A DNA stretch of 64,000 nucleotides, taken from contig WRJC01000014.1 of assembly GCA_009782405.1 (NCBI GenBank), forward strand, positions 7,655 to 71,654, written 5' to 3'. Shown piece after piece: positions 34,487-43,808 of the stretch. This stretch comes from Oscillospiraceae bacterium. GTDB lineage: Bacteria > Bacillota_A > Clostridia > Oscillospirales > WRJC01. Each line of letters starts with the position of its first letter. Positions within the stretch are counted from its first letter, which is position 1. The position numbers and the translations under genes are program-made. The notes under the pieces are model-generated. The model had not been told where the DNA came from. It searched no databases and was given only the letters and a program-made list of their open reading frames with translations.

Positions 34487-35587
34487 TTGATAGCCAAAAG
34501 AATCGAAACAGTGCAGCAAAAATTATCCCGGGAAAAAGAGCCCTCCGCATTCGTCTTGATATCCGAATGCAACAGGAGATACATGACCAATATCGCAACT
34601 TCAAACGGGTATGCCATAATAACCCCGAAAAACAAATATTTTTTCACCGATTCGAGATACATCGAATTCGCAAAAAAAAGCCTCGACGGGATATATGAAA
34701 CAAAACTTTTTCCCCAAAAAGAAGCGAAAGAACATTATGCCGGATTGTTGAAAAAAGAGAACATAAAAAATATACTGTACGAAGAAAACTATATATACCT
34801 CAAGACAAAAAAACATTTCGACGATTTGTTTTCCGGGTTCAAGCTCTGCGAAAGCGGCGGAATGATCGAAAAAATGCGGCAAGTAAAAGACGACGGGGAA
34901 ATCGAGGACATAAAAAAAGCGCAAAATATAACAGATTCCGCATTCGCGCATATCCTAAAAACCTTATCTTCAAATGCGGAAACGATGACGGAAACGGATG
35001 TGGCGGCCGAACTCGAGTATTTCATGAAAAAGAACGGTGCAAAAAAAACGGCTTTCGATACGATTGCGGTATCGGGCAAAAAATCATCGTACCCGCACGG
35101 GCAGCCCGAAAACATAAAATTGTCGCAAGGTTTCCTCACGATGGATTTCGGGGCGGAATACAACGGATATTGTTCGGATATGACAAGGACTGTTTGCATA
35201 GGCAAACCGAGCGCCAAAATGATCGAAGTGTACAACATCGTAAAATCCGCCCAAAATGCGGCGCTGGACATGATAAAATCGGGGATTGACGGAAGCGAAG
35301 TTGACAAAGAAGCGAGAAAAATAATAAAAGACGGCGGCTACGGCGATAATTTCGGGCATGGGCTCGGCCATTCGGTAGGGCTCGAAATACATGAAACCCC
35401 GGGTTTCCCGAAATCCGACAACGAAGAAAACAAAAAAAACGAAATTTCCGAAAATATGGTCATAACAGTGGAACCGGGAATATACATCGAAAACGAATTC
35501 GGGGTCCGGATCGAAGATTTGGCTGTCGTGAAAAAAAACGGCTGTTTGGATTTGACGAAAAGCGGCAAAGAGCTGATTGAAATATAA
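34487..35587 (+). CDS. M24 family Xaa-Pro aminopeptidase
   Basis: A 366-residue metallopeptidase that releases N-terminal residues before proline. It has a creatinase-like N-terminal domain (1-125) and a pita-bread catalytic domain. Metal ligands are visible: D in M-D-F-G-A, D in C-S-D-M-T-R-T, H in G-H-G-L-G-H-S-V-G, E in V-E-P-G-I-Y-I and E in V-R-I-E-D. The TTG start at 34487 has GAGGTG 8 nt upstream. It is probably the last gene of the speD/lon-engB-lysA transcript. Confidence 0.93.
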   Translation: MIAKRIETVQQKLSREKEPSAFVLISECNRRYMTNIATSNGYAIITPKNKYFFTDSRYIEFAKKSLDGIYETKLFPQKEAKEHYAGLLKKENIKNILYEENYIYLKTKKHFDDLFSGFKLCESGGMIEKMRQVKDDGEIEDIKKAQNITDSAFAHILKTLSSNAETMTETDVAAELEYFMKKNGAKKTAFDTIAVSGKKSSYPHGQPENIKLSQGFLTMDFGAEYNGYCSDMTRTVCIGKPSAKMIEVYNIVKSAQNAALDMIKSGIDGSEVDKEARKIIKDGGYGDNFGHGLGHSVGLEIHETPGFPKSDNEENKKNEISENMVITVEPGIYIENEFGVRIEDLAVVKKNGCLDLTKSGKELIEI

Positions 35588-35600
35588 ATTTTCCTTATGT

Positions 35601-35618
35601 CTTGCATAAAAATAAAAT
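35601..35618. promoter_or_regulatory. Degenerate upstream ARG-box-like site
   Basis: CTTGCATAAAAATAAAAT has the left half of the palindrome at 35631-35648 nearly intact and 5 of 7 matches in the right half. The two sites are centred 30 bp apart, about three helical turns. Confidence 0.4.
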
Positions 35619-35630
35619 ATACCCAAGACT

Positions 35631-35648
35631 ATTGCATTTTTATGCAAT
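35631..35648. promoter_or_regulatory. ARG-box-like operator (putative ArgR/AhrC site)
   Basis: ATTGCATTTTTATGCAAT is a perfect 7-bp inverted repeat with a 4-nt centre. Its 18-bp geometry and T-G-n-A-T/A-T-n-C-A arms match bacterial ARG boxes. It overlaps the -35 box of the argD-argF promoter, so bound repressor would block RNA polymerase. Confidence 0.6.
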
Positions 35649-35660
35649 ATAGTGTATAAT
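35632..35660 (+). promoter_or_regulatory. Promoter of argD-argF
   Basis: TTGCAT (35632-35637), 17 bp, TATAAT (35655-35660), about 50 nt upstream of argD. The weak -35 box lies inside the palindromic operator. Confidence 0.8.
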
Positions 35661-35713
35661 AATACAAAACTATAGTTTTAATATTTTAAATTAACGGAGG
35701 CAATGGAAATATC

Positions 35714-36901
35714 ATGCAGGAAATCATGAATCTTCACGATGAATACATAATGGGGACTTACGCCAGGTATCCCGTCGTATTGGTCGAAGGGAAAGGCTCT
35801 ACGCTAAAAGACGCAGACGGAAAAAAATACATAGATTTCACAAGCGGAATCGGGGTAAATTCGCTCGGGGCGGCAAACGGCGGCTGGATTTCGGCGGTTA
35901 CGGCCCAACTCAAAAAAATCCAGCACATATCCAATTATTATTATTCCGACGTCACGGCGAAATTGGCGCAAAAACTTGTCGGGTTCGCCAAGATGAAAAA
36001 AGTGTTTTTTTGCAATTCGGGGGCGGAAGCAAACGAAGGAGCGATAAAACTCGCCAGGAAATGCAGTTTCGACAAATACGGCGGGGGCAGGAACGCGATA
36101 ATCACGCTGAAAAATTCGTTCCACGGCAGGACGATGGCCACGTTGGCCGCCACCGGACAAGAAGTTTTCCACAATTATTTTTTTCCATTCCCGCAAGGCT
36201 TCAGATTTGTCGAAAGCAACAAAATCGACGAGTTCAAAAAAGAAACCGACAATAATTCCGACATATGCGCAATCATAATCGAACCGATACAGGGCGAAAG
36301 CGGCGTGAATTTCATTTGCAGGGACTATGCAAAAAAAATCTTTGAAATATGCAAAGAAAAAGACATTTTGCTTATTTTTGACGAAGTGCAGACAGGAGTG
36401 GCGAGGACCGGAAAAATTTTCGCCCACGAATATTTTGAGATTGAAGCTGACATAGTCACGCTCGCCAAAGGCCTGGGCGGGGGGCTTCCGATAGGGGCTT
36501 TTCTTTGCGGGGAAAAACTCGAAAAAACGCTCGATTCCGGCAAGCACGGCTCGACATTCGGGGGCAATTTGGCCGTGTGCGCAGGAGCGCTGGAAGTTTT
36601 GGAAACTGTTTCAACCCCCGAATTTTTGGATGGGGTCGTCAAAAAGGGCGAATACATAGTTGAAAAGATAAAAAAAATGAACAGTCCGGCCATTTCAGAA
36701 ATACGCCAGAAGGGGCTTATGATCGGATTGCAGCTGAAATTGAAAGAAGGCGAAACCCCGAAAGATTACGCAAAAAAATGCCTGATTGAAGGATTGCTCG
36801 TTTTGACTGCGGGCGACGACGTTTTGCGTTTTCTGCCTCCTCTTGTCATATCGTACGGGGAAATCGACGCGGGGCTTGAAATATTGTCTAAAATTTTATA
36901 G
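35714..36901 (+). CDS. argD: Acetylornithine aminotransferase
   Basis: A class III PLP aminotransferase of 395 residues that converts N-acetylglutamate semialdehyde to acetylornithine in arginine synthesis. F-C-N-S-G-A-E-A-N-E (phosphate binding), F-H-G-R-T-M-A, D-E-V-Q-T-G and the PLP lysine K252 in T-L-A-K-G-L-G-G-G are present. GGAGG lies upstream of the ATG. It is followed after 11 nt by argF, which supports ArgD over other ornithine-type transaminases. Regulation by an ArgR-type repressor is predicted. Confidence 0.93.
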   Translation: MQEIMNLHDEYIMGTYARYPVVLVEGKGSTLKDADGKKYIDFTSGIGVNSLGAANGGWISAVTAQLKKIQHISNYYYSDVTAKLAQKLVGFAKMKKVFFCNSGAEANEGAIKLARKCSFDKYGGGRNAIITLKNSFHGRTMATLAATGQEVFHNYFFPFPQGFRFVESNKIDEFKKETDNNSDICAIIIEPIQGESGVNFICRDYAKKIFEICKEKDILLIFDEVQTGVARTGKIFAHEYFEIEADIVTLAKGLGGGLPIGAFLCGEKLEKTLDSGKHGSTFGGNLAVCAGALEVLETVSTPEFLDGVVKKGEYIVEKIKKMNSPAISEIRQKGLMIGLQLKLKEGETPKDYAKKCLIEGLLVLTAGDDVLRFLPPLVISYGEIDAGLEILSKIL

Positions 36902-36912
36902 GAGGGACATTT

Positions 36913-37839
36913 ATGTACAAACATTTATTGAAAATGGCCGATTTGACCAAAGAAGATATTTTTGAAATATTCGAACTGGCCGAAAAATTGAAAAATTACA
37001 ACAAAAACAAAATAGAGCATCCGTTATTGAAAAACAAAACGCTGGGAATGATATTCACGAAAGCTTCCACGAGGACGAGGGTTTCTTTTGAAGTGGGCAT
37101 GACCCAGCTCGGCGGCAAAGCGATATTTTTATCGCAAAGCGAATTGCAGCTGGGCAGGGGGGAAAGCATATATGACACGGCGAAAGTTTTGTCCCGCTAT
37201 GTAGAGGGGATCATGATCAGGACTTTCGAACAAAAAGATGCGGAAGATTTGGCCAAGTATGGCAGCATTCCCGTCATAAACGGACTGACGGACTATGCCC
37301 ACCCGTGCCAGGTGCTCGCGGACTTGATGACTGTGAAAGAATACAAATTCAAAGAAGGCAAAACGTTCGAAAATTTGAAACTGTGTTTTGTCGGCGACGG
37401 TTTCAACATGGCAAACTCGCTCCTCGTCGGGGGTTTGACAGTGGGCATGAACGTTTCGATAGCAAACCCGAAAGGCTATGAAATAAGCCGGGAAATGAAA
37501 AATTTCGGCGAAAAATTCAAAAACAGGTTCACTTTCACAAACGACGCGAAAGAAGCGGCGAAAGAAGCGGACGTGCTGGTCACGGACGCATGGTGCAGCA
37601 TGGGGCAATCCGGCGAAGAAAACCGCAAGGAAGCATTCAAGGATTACAAAATAGATTCGGATTTGATGAAGAACGCAAAAAAAGACGCGATGGTGCTGCA
37701 TTGCCTTCCGGCCTATAAAGACCAGGAAATATCATCAGAGGTGTTCGCCGAGCATGAAAACGAAATTTTCGACGAAGCGGAAAACAGGCTGCATGCGCAA
37801 AAGGCCGTGATGGTAAAATTGATGGGGCAAAACATATAA
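36913..37839 (+). CDS. argF: Ornithine carbamoyltransferase
   Basis: Forms citrulline from ornithine and carbamoyl phosphate. The 308-residue protein carries S-T-R-T-R (carbamoyl phosphate), H-P-C-Q near residue 135, the S-M-G loop (W-C-S-M-G-Q) for ornithine and H-C-L-P-A-Y. The length is typical. GGAGGG precedes the ATG. Second gene of the arg operon; galE follows after 26 nt and may be read through. Confidence 0.97.
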   Translation: MYKHLLKMADLTKEDIFEIFELAEKLKNYNKNKIEHPLLKNKTLGMIFTKASTRTRVSFEVGMTQLGGKAIFLSQSELQLGRGESIYDTAKVLSRYVEGIMIRTFEQKDAEDLAKYGSIPVINGLTDYAHPCQVLADLMTVKEYKFKEGKTFENLKLCFVGDGFNMANSLLVGGLTVGMNVSIANPKGYEISREMKNFGEKFKNRFTFTNDAKEAAKEADVLVTDAWCSMGQSGEENRKEAFKDYKIDSDLMKNAKKDAMVLHCLPAYKDQEISSEVFAEHENEIFDEAENRLHAQKAVMVKLMGQNI

Positions 37840-37865
37840 AAAGGCAGCTATAAGGAGAGTATTGT

Positions 37866-38855
37866 ATGGCGATACTGGTTACGGGCGGGGCGGGGTACAT
37901 CGGAAGCCACGCGGTGAAAATTTTAGATGACATAGGCCGCGAGACTGTTGTAATCGACAACCTCGCGAAAGGGCACGAAAAGGCGCTGAAACCGAGCGGC
38001 GCCAAATTTTACAAAGGCGACGTGGGTGACAGGGAGTTGCTGTGCAAAGTGTTCGGCGAAAACAGAATCGAAGGGGTCATGCATTTCGCCGCTTGTTCCC
38101 TTGTCGGCGAAAGCCAGGGCACGCCCTATATATACTACAAAAACAACGTCGTGGCCACATTGGAACTCCTAAATGCCATGATCGAATATGGCGTGAAATA
38201 TATGGTGTTCAGCTCGACCGCCTCGACTTACGGCATACCGAAAAACATACCGGTATCAGAAAGCGACGAGCAAAACCCGATAAACACTTACGGGGACACG
38301 AAACTCGCAATCGAAAAAATGCTCGCTTGCTTCGACCGGGCATATGGATTGAAATACGTTTCTCTGAGGTATTTCAACGTGGCGGGCGCATACAAAACCG
38401 GGGAAATAGGCGAAGACCATGCGACCGAAACGCATCTGATACCTATAGTGTTGCAAGTGGCAAACAAAAAATCCGAAAAAATATATATCTACGGCGGCGA
38501 TTACAACACCCCCGACGGCACGAATGTCAGGGACTATATCCATGTGGAGGATCTGATCGAGGCGCACATAAAAGCGCTGGAATATCTAAAAAACAAAAAC
38601 AAATCCGATTGTTTCAATTTGGGGAGCGGCGGCGGGTATTCAAACCTCGAAATCGTGAATACCGCGAGAAAAATCACCGGATGCGAAATTCCCGCCGAAA
38701 TCGCGCAAAGGAGGCCCGGCGACCCTGACATATTGATAGCTTCGAGCGAAAAAGCCGAAAGGGTTTTGGGGTGGAAAAAACAATATAAAACTATCGAGAG
38801 CATAATAGAATCGGCGTGGAAATGGCATAAAAGCCATCCGAACGGCTACAATTGA
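37866..38855 (+). CDS. galE: UDP-glucose 4-epimerase
   Basis: Interconverts UDP-glucose and UDP-galactose (possibly also the N-acetyl forms). The 329-residue SDR protein has G-G-A-G-Y-I-G-S-H at the N-terminus, the catalytic serine/threonine in S-S-T-A-S-T-Y-G, and Y-G-D-T-K as the Y-x-x-x-K pair. The characteristic G-E-D-H segment and the R-R-P-G-D-P motif near the C-terminus are present. AAGGAGAG precedes the ATG. It supplies sugar nucleotides for envelope glycans or galactose use. Confidence 0.93.
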   Translation: MAILVTGGAGYIGSHAVKILDDIGRETVVIDNLAKGHEKALKPSGAKFYKGDVGDRELLCKVFGENRIEGVMHFAACSLVGESQGTPYIYYKNNVVATLELLNAMIEYGVKYMVFSSTASTYGIPKNIPVSESDEQNPINTYGDTKLAIEKMLACFDRAYGLKYVSLRYFNVAGAYKTGEIGEDHATETHLIPIVLQVANKKSEKIYIYGGDYNTPDGTNVRDYIHVEDLIEAHIKALEYLKNKNKSDCFNLGSGGGYSNLEIVNTARKITGCEIPAEIAQRRPGDPDILIASSEKAERVLGWKKQYKTIESIIESAWKWHKSHPNGYN

Positions 38856-38880
38856 AATCCGTAGCGATAATTATTATATA
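38852..38880 (+). promoter_or_regulatory. Candidate promoter of the 38903 isomerase gene
   Basis: TTGAAA (38852-38857), 17 bp, TATATA (38875-38880), beginning at the galE stop codon. Confidence 0.45.
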
Positions 38881-38902
38881 TTAAAAAGAGAGGTAATTAG
38901 GT

Positions 38903-39664
38903 ATGGCGACAAAAAAAATCGGGCTCCAAATTTATTCCATCCGCGACATTTACGCAAAAAGCCCGGCGGAAGCTTTCAAGCTTACCAAAGAATGCGGCTA
39001 CGAAGCAGTGGATATGTTCGGACCTGTGACGATGGGGGCCGAAGAATTGAAAAAGCTGCTCGATGATTTCGGGCTTGAATGCTGCGGCTGGCACGCTTCC
39101 TGGGATTATATCAGCAAGCCGGACATTTTGGAAATGTATGCGGCTTACAACAAAGTCATAGGCAACAAATATCTCATTTGCCCGGGGCTCCCTTTCGCTT
39201 GGAAAGAAAAAACGACAAAAGAAGAATGGCTCGAAGCTGCTGCCAAATTAAACGAAATAGCCGCCCAGCTCAAAAAACACGGGATGTACACGGGATTGCA
39301 CTCCCATAGCGTGGAATTCAAGCCCACAGAAGGATCCGACGAATTCCCGTGGGATATAATCGCCAAAAATACCGTTTCCGACGTGGTTATGCAACTCGAC
39401 ATGGGAAACACATACGCGGCTGGGACGGAACCGGTTGCTGTGCTCGAAAGATATCCGGGAAGAGCCAGAACGGTGCATATCAAGCCGTATTCGCTGACGA
39501 AAGGAATGGGGGTCCCTGTCGGCGAAGACGACATTGACTGGGACAAAACCGTGAAATTTTGCAATTCGATAGGAAACACCGAATACTTTATAGTCGAGTA
39601 TGAAGAAGCGGACGCGAAAACCGGAATAAAAGCTTGCATCGACAATTTTAAAAAAATATTGTAA
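38903..39664 (+). CDS. Sugar phosphate isomerase/epimerase (xylose isomerase-like TIM barrel)
   Basis: A 253-residue TIM-barrel protein of the AP endonuclease 2/IolE type. Visible features are G-L-Q-I-Y-S-I-R-D at strand 1, E-C-G-Y-E-A-V-D, G-L-H-S-H-S-V-E-F, the metal ligand D in Q-L-D-M-G-N-T, the H in V-H-I-K-P-Y and the E in V-E-Y-E-E. Members isomerise or epimerise sugars and inositol derivatives with a divalent metal; the substrate is unknown. It has a likely own promoter and a terminator 23 nt after its stop. Confidence 0.85.
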   Translation: MATKKIGLQIYSIRDIYAKSPAEAFKLTKECGYEAVDMFGPVTMGAEELKKLLDDFGLECCGWHASWDYISKPDILEMYAAYNKVIGNKYLICPGLPFAWKEKTTKEEWLEAAAKLNEIAAQLKKHGMYTGLHSHSVEFKPTEGSDEFPWDIIAKNTVSDVVMQLDMGNTYAAGTEPVAVLERYPGRARTVHIKPYSLTKGMGVPVGEDDIDWDKTVKFCNSIGNTEYFIVEYEEADAKTGIKACIDNFKKIL

Positions 39665-39686
39665 AAGTTAAAATTTGAACAAGATG

Positions 39687-39723
39687 GCGCCCCGGGCCAA
39701 AAGCCCGTTTGGGCGCTTCTTTT
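39687..39723 (+). terminator. Rho-independent terminator after the isomerase gene
   Basis: GCGCCC-CGGGC pairs with GCCCG and, after a 3-nt bulge, GGGCGC (39687-39716). The T-rich tail is TTCTTTT. Confidence 0.85.
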
Positions 39724-39759
39724 CTGCGTTGGCAATAAATTAAAATATTCGCAAAATAC

Positions 39760-39788
39760 TTGAAAAATCCGCGAAAATCTGATATAAT
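39760..39788 (+). promoter_or_regulatory. Promoter of the hybrid histidine kinase
   Basis: TTGAAA (39760-39765), 17 bp, TATAAT (39783-39788), 29 nt before the ATG at 39818. Confidence 0.8.
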
Positions 39789-39817
39789 GGGCATATATGG
39801 AAAAACGGGGGGTTTAT

Positions 39818-41437
39818 ATGGAAATGGAAACGCAACTGCCGGAAAATGGCTGCGAGGCGAAAAATACGGAAAATGCGAACGCTCCGGGACAATTTGAAAC
39901 GATATGGAACAACGTCGAAAGCGGAATCGCCGTCATAGATTCGGAAACCCGGGAAATATTGAACGTAAATCCCGTCGCAGTCCATATGTACGGCGGGCCC
40001 AAAGAAGATATGCTCGGCAAGATATGCCAAAAAGTTTTTTGTCCCGCGCAAAAATGCCCGATTTTAGATTTGGAGCAGACAGTAGACCGCAGCGAGCGGA
40101 AATTTGTAAAAGCGGACGGATCCGCCGTCCAAATTATAAAATCAGTGGCAAAAATACAATATGGCGGGCGAGCGGCGTTAATCGAGAGTTTTGCCGACAT
40201 TTCACACATAAAAGAAGCGGACGAACAAAAGCACATGCTGGAATTGGCAGAACAGGCAAACCGTTCCAAATCCGAATTTTTGGCGAATATGAGCCATGAA
40301 ATGCGGACGCCCATGAATGCGATCATCGGAATGGCGAATCTGGGGATGGCGGCTGACGATACGGAAAGGATGCGATATTATTTTGCGAAAATCAACGAAG
40401 CGTCCAAACATCTCCTCGGCGTCATCGACGACGTTTTGGATATGTCCAAAATCGAATCGGGCAAATTTGAGCTTTCGCCCGCAGAATTCGAATTCGAAAA
40501 AATGTTGCTGCGGGCTCTCGAAATAAACCGCGCCCAAATAGACGAAAAAAAACAAATTTTTTCCATGCATTTCGATGGCTCCATCCCCAGAAAATTGTGG
40601 GGCGATGAACAGCGCTTGTCTCAGGCTATCGCGAATTTGCTCGGCAACGCAGTAAAATTCACGCCGATGGAAGGCTCTATAACGCTGAATGCGAAATATT
40701 TGGTCGAAAAAAACGATTTCTGCTCAATACAGATTTCAATTGCCGACACGGGAGTCGGCATAGGCAGGGAACAACAATCCAAATTGTTCCAACCTTTCCA
40801 ACAAGCCGAAAACGGCATATCGCGCAGATTTGGCGGAACGGGCCTCGGGCTTGCCATTTCGAAAAACATCATAGAAATGATGGGCGGAAGAATATGGGTC
40901 GAATCCGAACTCGGCAAAGGCGCCACCTTCGCTTTTACGGTCCAATTGAAATCAAGCGAAGAATTCCCGACTTGCGGGAAGCGGCAAACATTTGGCGCGC
41001 AACCAAAAAAAACGGGACAATTCGCAAAATTTCGGATATTGCTGGCAGAGGACGTCGAAATAAACAAGGAAATCGTTTTTGCGCTGCTTGAACCGACGGG
41101 CATAAAAATAGACTGCGCGGAAAATGGCAGGAAAGCGCTCGATATGTTCGCCGCAGACCCCGACATTTACGATCTGATATTCATGGATATGCAGATGCCG
41201 GAAATGGACGGACTTGAAGCGACGCGAGCCATACGGAAACTCGGAATGCCCAAAGCCGAAACGATCCCCATCATCGCCATGAGCGCAAACGTGTTCAAAG
41301 AAGACGTCGAAAATTGCCTTGCGGCGGGAATGAACGGACATGTCGGCAAACCGCTCGATTTCCATGAGGTCATGGACAAGCTTGATGCATATTTGTCGGA
41401 GGAAAATGGAAAAACGCAAAATCTCCCGAAATCATAA
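39818..41437 (+). CDS. Hybrid sensor histidine kinase (PAS-HisKA-HATPase-REC)
   Basis: A 539-residue soluble kinase with no membrane segment, so it senses a cytoplasmic signal. A PAS domain covers about residues 30-145, with a C-x5-C pair (C-P-A-Q-K-C) that might bind a metal or act in redox sensing. HisKA has the phosphorylated His in S-H-E-M-R-T-P. HATPase_c carries an N-box (N-L-L-G-N-A-V-K-F), D-T-G-V-G-I and G-G-T-G-L-G-L. The C-terminal receiver has L-L-A-E-D, the phosphoacceptor Asp in F-M-D-M-Q-M-P and K in G-K-P. CGGGGGG precedes the ATG. No output regulator is adjacent; an orphan HPt gene lies at 56.1 kb. Confidence 0.95.
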   Translation: MEMETQLPENGCEAKNTENANAPGQFETIWNNVESGIAVIDSETREILNVNPVAVHMYGGPKEDMLGKICQKVFCPAQKCPILDLEQTVDRSERKFVKADGSAVQIIKSVAKIQYGGRAALIESFADISHIKEADEQKHMLELAEQANRSKSEFLANMSHEMRTPMNAIIGMANLGMAADDTERMRYYFAKINEASKHLLGVIDDVLDMSKIESGKFELSPAEFEFEKMLLRALEINRAQIDEKKQIFSMHFDGSIPRKLWGDEQRLSQAIANLLGNAVKFTPMEGSITLNAKYLVEKNDFCSIQISIADTGVGIGREQQSKLFQPFQQAENGISRRFGGTGLGLAISKNIIEMMGGRIWVESELGKGATFAFTVQLKSSEEFPTCGKRQTFGAQPKKTGQFAKFRILLAEDVEINKEIVFALLEPTGIKIDCAENGRKALDMFAADPDIYDLIFMDMQMPEMDGLEATRAIRKLGMPKAETIPIIAMSANVFKEDVENCLAAGMNGHVGKPLDFHEVMDKLDAYLSEENGKTQNLPKS

Positions 41438-41445
41438 AAACCACT

Positions 41446-43776
41446 TTATTTTCCAATTGATGCGCAATCAAACGCATTGTCGAGGCTCGCGATGATTTTG
41501 AGCCAATTTTTGTATCGGGCCAGCTCCATTGGAAAATGGCCGAGCACATAATGGTTGCAAGACTTTTTGCCGCCGATCTCCCACTCGATCAAAATAAGCC
41601 GCTTTTCGCCGTGCGAAACATTTATATTTGCGATATGCGCGTTTGAATTTGCCGGCGAATGAAAGCCTCCATCGCTTATCGTTTCTCCGGTTTCCCCGTC
41701 CCAAAGCCTGTATTTGCCAAAATGGCTTTCCAATGTGTCATTTGAAACTTTGACTTCACAACGCCAGTTTTCGGGTTCGGCCAGCATTACGCAAATCGGG
41801 TTTTGCACGCGCTTGATATAATGATAAGCCAATTTTTTGTTGAAATAATAATCGGCGACTGCATCTGAAAACTGCGGCCACCCGTCTATCATGTTCCACC
41901 AGATTATGCCGGTCCTGCGCCATTTGGCCAAGCGGGTGGTTTCGATGAAATGCTTCTTGGCTTCCGCCTGGTTTATCTGGGAGGCCAAAATGAAATCTTC
42001 GAGATTGTCGGGGCATATTCCGAAATATTCTTTTATCTGGTTTGCCATCAGCTCGACTCTGTATGCGTAGTTTCCGTTTTTGCCGAATGCGTCGGCAGAA
42101 TGCAGTATCCATTCTTCGTTGTCCTGATATGGGAACAATTTTTCCGGCGACAAAAATTTTTCCAGGGAAGATTTCGAAGGGCAGCCGTGATAACCGGTTT
42201 CGCTGATGAAATGCACTGTTTTATTATGGTAAAATTCCGCTTTGAAAGTATCCCTCGCGCCCCACAAATGGTCTTCCGGCATATGCCCGAAAGGGTTCCC
42301 CGTCGCATAGGCTTCGGGCGAAAAATACGGCGAACTGGGCAAATACGGCCTTGACGGGTCTTCGTTTTCGACGATTGTCTTTAAGAGTTCGCGGGTGAGG
42401 TAATTTGAATTCGGATCCATCTTGCGGCTCGCGTAATTGTAGTCGCATTCATTGTCCCCCGCCCATAAAACAATCGACGGGTGGCAGCGCAGTTTTCTGA
42501 CCACCGAGATCGCCTCGAGGCGCATTTTTTCGTAAAATTCGGGATTTCGGGGATACAAGGCGCAAGCCATGGAAAAATCCTGCCAAACCATTATTCCGTA
42601 TTTGTCGCACAAATCGAAGAAATCGTGGTCTTCATAGAGATTGCCTCCCCAGCAACGCAAAATGTTGCAATTCGTATCGGAAAAAAGCGCGAGGGCATCG
42701 CCATATCTGTTTTTGTCATTTGAATGGAAAGCGTCTAAGGGAACCCAGTTCGAACCTTTGCACATTATCGGCTCCCCATTGACGATAAACTTGAAATCTC
42801 CGGGATTATCGAGGGAAGTGACCGCTGTGCGCTTCAATTCCAATGTCCGTATGCCAAGCGTCGTTTCAATCGAGTTCAAGACAGCGCCTTTGCAAACAAG
42901 CGAGGCTTTTACATTATATACCCGGGCTTCGCCGTAGCCGCGCGGCCACCACAACTTGCAATCGTCGAACCATATCCCAAATGCCCCCGTGACAAACCAT
43001 ATTTCATGCAAATGGGACAAAACGAGTTTTTCGCCGTCGAATATCTCGACTGCGAGCGACAAATCTTTGTATTCGCATATATCCGTCTGTATTTGATACA
43101 TCACGTTCAGATATGCGCCCGACTTGCCGGATTGCCTGTGCACCGAATTGGTGGTCACATAAAATTGTTTTATTTGATTGTTCGGCCTGTATTCGAAAAA
43201 GACGTCGCGGCATATGCCGCTTGTGACGGCTCGGCACAAAATGTCCCAGCCGTAGGACGAAACGGGCCTGCGCAAACTCAAAGCTTCGTAGCAGCCCTGT
43301 TGCGCGTTTTGGATCGCGGTGAAATTGCCCGCGAGTTTCTCCGCTTCCAGAATCGGCGAAAGTATGTGCACTGCAATTTCGTTTCTGCCTGCCGCGATAT
43401 AATCGGTGACGTCGAATTCATGCGCAATCATCGCATTGTCGCTTTTGCCCGCGAGTTTTTTGTTTATATAATATTCCGCCACGCAATCGACAGCCTCAAA
43501 TATAATATATGCCCGCTCGCCAAAACCGGGCATATCGGCAATTTCAAACTCCCGGGTGTAATACCATTCGTAAAATTCGTATTTTCTCAAGTTTTTCATG
43601 CCCATCCCCGCATATGGATCGGGTATGATCCCATTTTTGAAAAGCGCGGTTTGCGCCTCGCCCGGAACTTGTGCCAAAAGATATTCTTTTCCTTCTAAGT
43701 CAGCTAAATTTATGACCGGAGTGCGCTTTTGCTCGAAGCCGTATAGTTTCCATTCGCCGTTTAAAGATATTTTCAT
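41446..43776 (-). CDS. Glycoside hydrolase family 2 beta-mannosidase
   Basis: Hydrolyses terminal beta-mannose residues; 776 residues and no signal peptide, so it acts on imported oligosaccharides. It has an N-terminal jelly roll with W-K-L-Y-G-F, an Ig-like domain, then a TIM barrel. The acid/base Glu is in W-A-G-D-N-E-C-D and the nucleophile probably the Glu in F-I-S-E-T-G-Y. C-R-D-V-F-F, R-C-W-G-G-N-L-Y-E and W-W-N-M-I-D-G-W-P are typical of beta-mannosidases. The ATG at 43776 has AAGGAG upstream. It is in operon with the flavodoxin-like gene. Confidence 0.9.
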   Translation of the reverse strand: MKISLNGEWKLYGFEQKRTPVINLADLEGKEYLLAQVPGEAQTALFKNGIIPDPYAGMGMKNLRKYEFYEWYYTREFEIADMPGFGERAYIIFEAVDCVAEYYINKKLAGKSDNAMIAHEFDVTDYIAAGRNEIAVHILSPILEAEKLAGNFTAIQNAQQGCYEALSLRRPVSSYGWDILCRAVTSGICRDVFFEYRPNNQIKQFYVTTNSVHRQSGKSGAYLNVMYQIQTDICEYKDLSLAVEIFDGEKLVLSHLHEIWFVTGAFGIWFDDCKLWWPRGYGEARVYNVKASLVCKGAVLNSIETTLGIRTLELKRTAVTSLDNPGDFKFIVNGEPIMCKGSNWVPLDAFHSNDKNRYGDALALFSDTNCNILRCWGGNLYEDHDFFDLCDKYGIMVWQDFSMACALYPRNPEFYEKMRLEAISVVRKLRCHPSIVLWAGDNECDYNYASRKMDPNSNYLTRELLKTIVENEDPSRPYLPSSPYFSPEAYATGNPFGHMPEDHLWGARDTFKAEFYHNKTVHFISETGYHGCPSKSSLEKFLSPEKLFPYQDNEEWILHSADAFGKNGNYAYRVELMANQIKEYFGICPDNLEDFILASQINQAEAKKHFIETTRLAKWRRTGIIWWNMIDGWPQFSDAVADYYFNKKLAYHYIKRVQNPICVMLAEPENWRCEVKVSNDTLESHFGKYRLWDGETGETISDGGFHSPANSNAHIANINVSHGEKRLILIEWEIGGKKSCNHYVLGHFPMELARYKNWLKIIASLDNAFDCASIGK

Positions 43777-43808
43777 GTTTTTTGCTCCTTTTTCGCATTT
43801 TATCAAAA

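Noticed and set aside
33647..34519. Long minus-strand open frame opposite lysA
   Set aside because: It mirrors lysA codons, is full of Arg, Cys and Ser, has no ribosome binding site and resembles no family. The same applies to long antisense frames at 4687-5625, 978-1841 and 30137-30961.
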